A DNA stretch of 64,000 bases from Castor canadensis (lineage: Eukaryota; Chordata; Mammalia; Rodentia; Castoridae): the NCBI RefSeq assembly GCF_047511655.1, contig NC_133394.1:54530501-54594500 (forward strand). Direction: 5' to 3'. Made by a program: the position numbers and the translations under genes. Below the pieces are notes generated by a model. That model did not search any database, was not told where the DNA came from, and saw only the letters and a list, made by a program, of their open reading frames with translations. Positions 61,447 through 64,000 of this stretch are shown here, piece by piece. Position 1 is the first letter of the stretch, and every line of letters begins with the position of its first letter.

Positions 61447-62810
61447 ACACAGGGGTTGCTAGGTCCTTTGCAGTTTATATTCCTTCTCAGTATCAGTACA
61501 GTAGTCTAGGCAGACACCACCAGTCAACTGGAGTTGGCACACAAGTGGAAATTTTTTTTCCTGTCTTTATTTTAATCTGTTTTCTGTGTTTGCCTCGTCT
61601 AGGCCTTGACTTCCAGGTGGTCTGCATAGCTGTGGGTTGGCTAATAAGTAAGTGCAAAAGATTGGCCACATGCCTAGGTCATGGTCAGGAAGCCCACCTC
61701 TAATATCTTATCCAGAGCTAGAGAACATTGACCCATCTGCCTGGTAGAGAAAGAAGCTTGTTTTTAGTCCAGTGCTGTGCTCTGTTGCCTTGCTGCCTGA
61801 GAACCACGTACGATAGGATCCTCCCCCGCCTTCTCCGTGCACGGCCCTGCTTGCTTCATGAGCAGTGGAGTGCCTGTGGTCTCAGTCCTGGGAAGTACAT
61901 ATATATCCTGGCAGGGCTAGATAGAGGCTCAGGTGCTTCAGAAAGACAGACACCTGCAGCCTCACTGTACCCACCATGTCAGTGCTGGATGAGAACTTAG
62001 TCTCAACTGTATACCTCTCTGACCTCGGTTAGAAGATTTTCAGAACAGTTAAATAACAGTGGTAATAATAACCAATCTTGTTTAGATTTTGATTTTAATG
62101 TCAGTGTATAGGTTTTTCTACACAGCATATGGACTTTGATTTAGTTTTCATTTTAAAAATGATAATTTGGTTTTCATCAGTAATGTGAGAAGTGAAACCA
62201 GTCCAAGGGAGTTAAGGAAGATGATGTTTCATTTGCTTTAATCTTCTCTTGTGATTCTGAAGCTGAAATCCCATTTTAAGTTTTACATATTTAATTTAAC
62301 CCCTGTTCTATCCAATTAAGAAAAGAGAAAACATTTTACTTCCTACTCTCACTTTCTGTGCTTTGTTAATCTGGGATTAAAGTCATTATTATGGATTTCA
62401 TATAGCAATTTTCTGTTCCAGTAATAGAATTTTTTACTGTTGAACTTTTGAGGCCCTGGTTTTGATTCCTTTGACAACTGACTGAAAATCTTCTTTGATG
62501 AAAGTAACCTTAAAACTATATAAACATTTCATTTTAGAAAGTATAACCCAAGATACATGAGAAGCTAATGAAAAAAGCACCCATGAAAAATAGTTTGTAG
62601 CTACAGTCCCAGAAAAATTATATATACTTTGAGCTGTTCCTGCAGAAACTTTGTATTATTTTTTGAGAAATCATGGCAAAGAGGGCAAATGAATTCTCTT
62701 GTGGGGAACAGTTGATTTAGTAAATTTTTATAACTATAAAGTGAGTGAAATAGCAATCCATTGTTTGAGAGGATTTAGGACAGTGGCAAACAGTAGAAGC
62801 TTGTAGTGTA

Positions 62811-63120
62811 TAGAATTTTTATTTTATTTTAAATTTTTTTATTTGTTTATTCATATGTGTATACATTGTTTGGGCCATTTCTCCTCCCTGCCCCCCACCC
62901 CCTCCATCTTCCCTCTACCCCCTTGCTTCCAGGCAGAGCCTGTTCTGCCCTTATCTCTAATTTTGTTGATGAGAAGACATAAACAATAATAAGAAAGACA
63001 AAGCGTTTTTGCTAGTTGAGATAAGGACAGCTGTACAGAGAGATTCCTAGCATTGCTTCTATGTACAAATGTGTTACATTCTAAGTTGATTCATCTCTAA
63101 CTGTCCTGTTTTTAGAATTT
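62811..63120 (-). mobile_element. 5'-truncated L1 3' UTR insertion
   Basis: The body at about 62820-63112 shares 'tattcatatgtgtatacattgtttgggcc', the C-rich tract and 'tttttgctagttgagataagg' with the L1 ends at 6390 and 32001. A short repeat 'tagaattt' at 62811-62818 and 63113-63120 may be the target duplication, but it is only 8 bases. Confidence 0.8.
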
Positions 63121-63334
63121 GAATTAGGACAGACATGGTCTTTTAAAGGTTAGCTAAGCACAGGAGAGTCCAGTAGACACAATAGCTTTTGATTTCAGTG
63201 AAACATTTGACAAGGGGCATAGTGATAACTTCTTGTGGGAGATGGAGAAATGTGAGGTGGGTGGTGTGTAACTAGAAGGATTGATGAGTGCTTGACCACT
63301 TACAGCCACAGTAATTAATTGAATTTTAATTAAA

Positions 63335-63420
63335 ATGTGGGCTTTCTGGCAGCATTAAAGTGCCTGCCTAGCAAGCGTGAGACCCTAAGTTCAAACTGCA
63401 ATTCTGCAAAACAAAACATA
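63335..63420 (+). repeat. ID-like SINE, sense
   Basis: The stretch 'ggcagcattaaagtgcctgcctagcaagcgtgagaccc' and 'aagttcaaactgc' is the ID-like unit with a decayed A-box. It is followed by an 'aaaacaaaac' tail. Confidence 0.7.
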
Positions 63421-63544
63421 AAAATGCAGGCTCTTTGTCTTAGCTCTTCCTGTTTAACATTTTTATCAAAGATTAATGAAAATTGAATACAGACTTAAGC
63501 ATGGTGTCTGTATAAGCTGAGTGAGGGTGAGGATAGATAATATT

Positions 63545-64000
63545 TTTTTATTTTTTAAAAATTGTGGTTAAAAAAACATACAACATTCTGAAAATTACTA
63601 TTTTAAGTGTACACTAACTTTTTTTTTTTGTGGTTCAGAGGCTCCAACGCAGGCCTCACCAATGCTAGGTGTGTGTTCTACCACTGAACTTCCCCACTGT
63701 GTACCATTTTCAGTGTACATTTTAAGTATTCAGTGTCAAATATCTTTACACTAGTGTGAAACATATCTCCAGAGCTTTTGCATTGTGAAAGTCTGGAACT
63801 ATGTATGTTAGTCATCTTCCCCTTTCCCCTGACCTCATCCCTTAGCATTCACCATCCTGTTTTGCAATTCTATTAATTTCACTGGCTTAGGTACTTTAAG
63901 TAAGTGGAATCATACAATATTTGTCCACTTTATGATTGGCTTATGTCACTAAGCATGTGTTCAAGGTTCATTGGTGGTGTAGCATGTCACAGAGTTTCAT
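63545..64000 (-). mobile_element. Old L1 3' part, antisense, runs off window
   Basis: The sequence 'attgtggttaaaaaaacata', 'agtgtcaaatatctttacact' and 'ggaactatgtatgttagtcatc', then 'agtggaatcatacaatatttgtcc' follows the antisense of old L1 3' ends. An antisense ID-like SINE at about 63618-63705 interrupts it, and the element continues past 64000. Confidence 0.65.
63618..63705 (-). repeat. ID-like SINE, antisense
   Basis: A T-run is followed by 'ggctccaacgcaggcctcaccaatgctagg' and 'tctaccactgaacttcccc', the reverse complement of the ID-like unit, inserted in the old L1. Confidence 0.65.

Overview
This is mammalian nuclear DNA, most likely from a rodent. It has low coding density, a single CpG island, and many interspersed repeats. 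The composite SINEs (7SL/B1-like monomers joined to an ID-like, tRNA-derived unit) and a recurring lineage-specific L1 3' UTR suggest a castorimorph rodent such as a beaver. The species is inferred from repeat style and was not tested by search.

The only recognisable host gene is PRDM5 on the + strand. Exon 1 (23297-23389, 31 codons) lies in the CpG island. Exon 2 (40945-41028, 28 codons) lies 17.6 kb downstream. Both have consensus splice sites and keep phase 0. Together they encode the N-terminus and first part of the PR domain. I did not find exon 3, so the window ends inside a large intron 2.

Layout: 1-12.9 kb is intergenic, with MaLR LTR remnants, SINEs, two L1 3' ends with clear target-site duplications (one only 89 bp long) and an old L1 with an inverted 5' part. 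12,990-19,952 is an antisense, defective gammaretrovirus-like provirus with two LTRs of about 290 bp, a tRNA-Pro-like primer site, and gag, pol and env remnants. A deletion fuses capsid to mid reverse transcriptase. 20.0-22.6 kb is intergenic. 22.6-23.7 kb is the PRDM5 promoter and CpG island. 23.4-40.9 kb is intron 1, holding a 2.8 kb antisense L1 with a 13-bp target duplication, ancient MIR/MaLR repeats and a short degenerate minisatellite near exon 2. 41.0-64 kb is intron 2, holding an old + strand L1/HAL1-like element, an antisense old L1, several SINEs and a few unexplained exon-like or pseudogene-like stretches near 44.3-45.3, 46.73, 55.6 and 61.2 kb.

I saw no prokaryotic system, CRISPR array or new gene cluster. 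The observations most worth checking are the short upstream ORF before the PRDM5 start, the exon-like islands in intron 2, and the internal fusion in the provirus.
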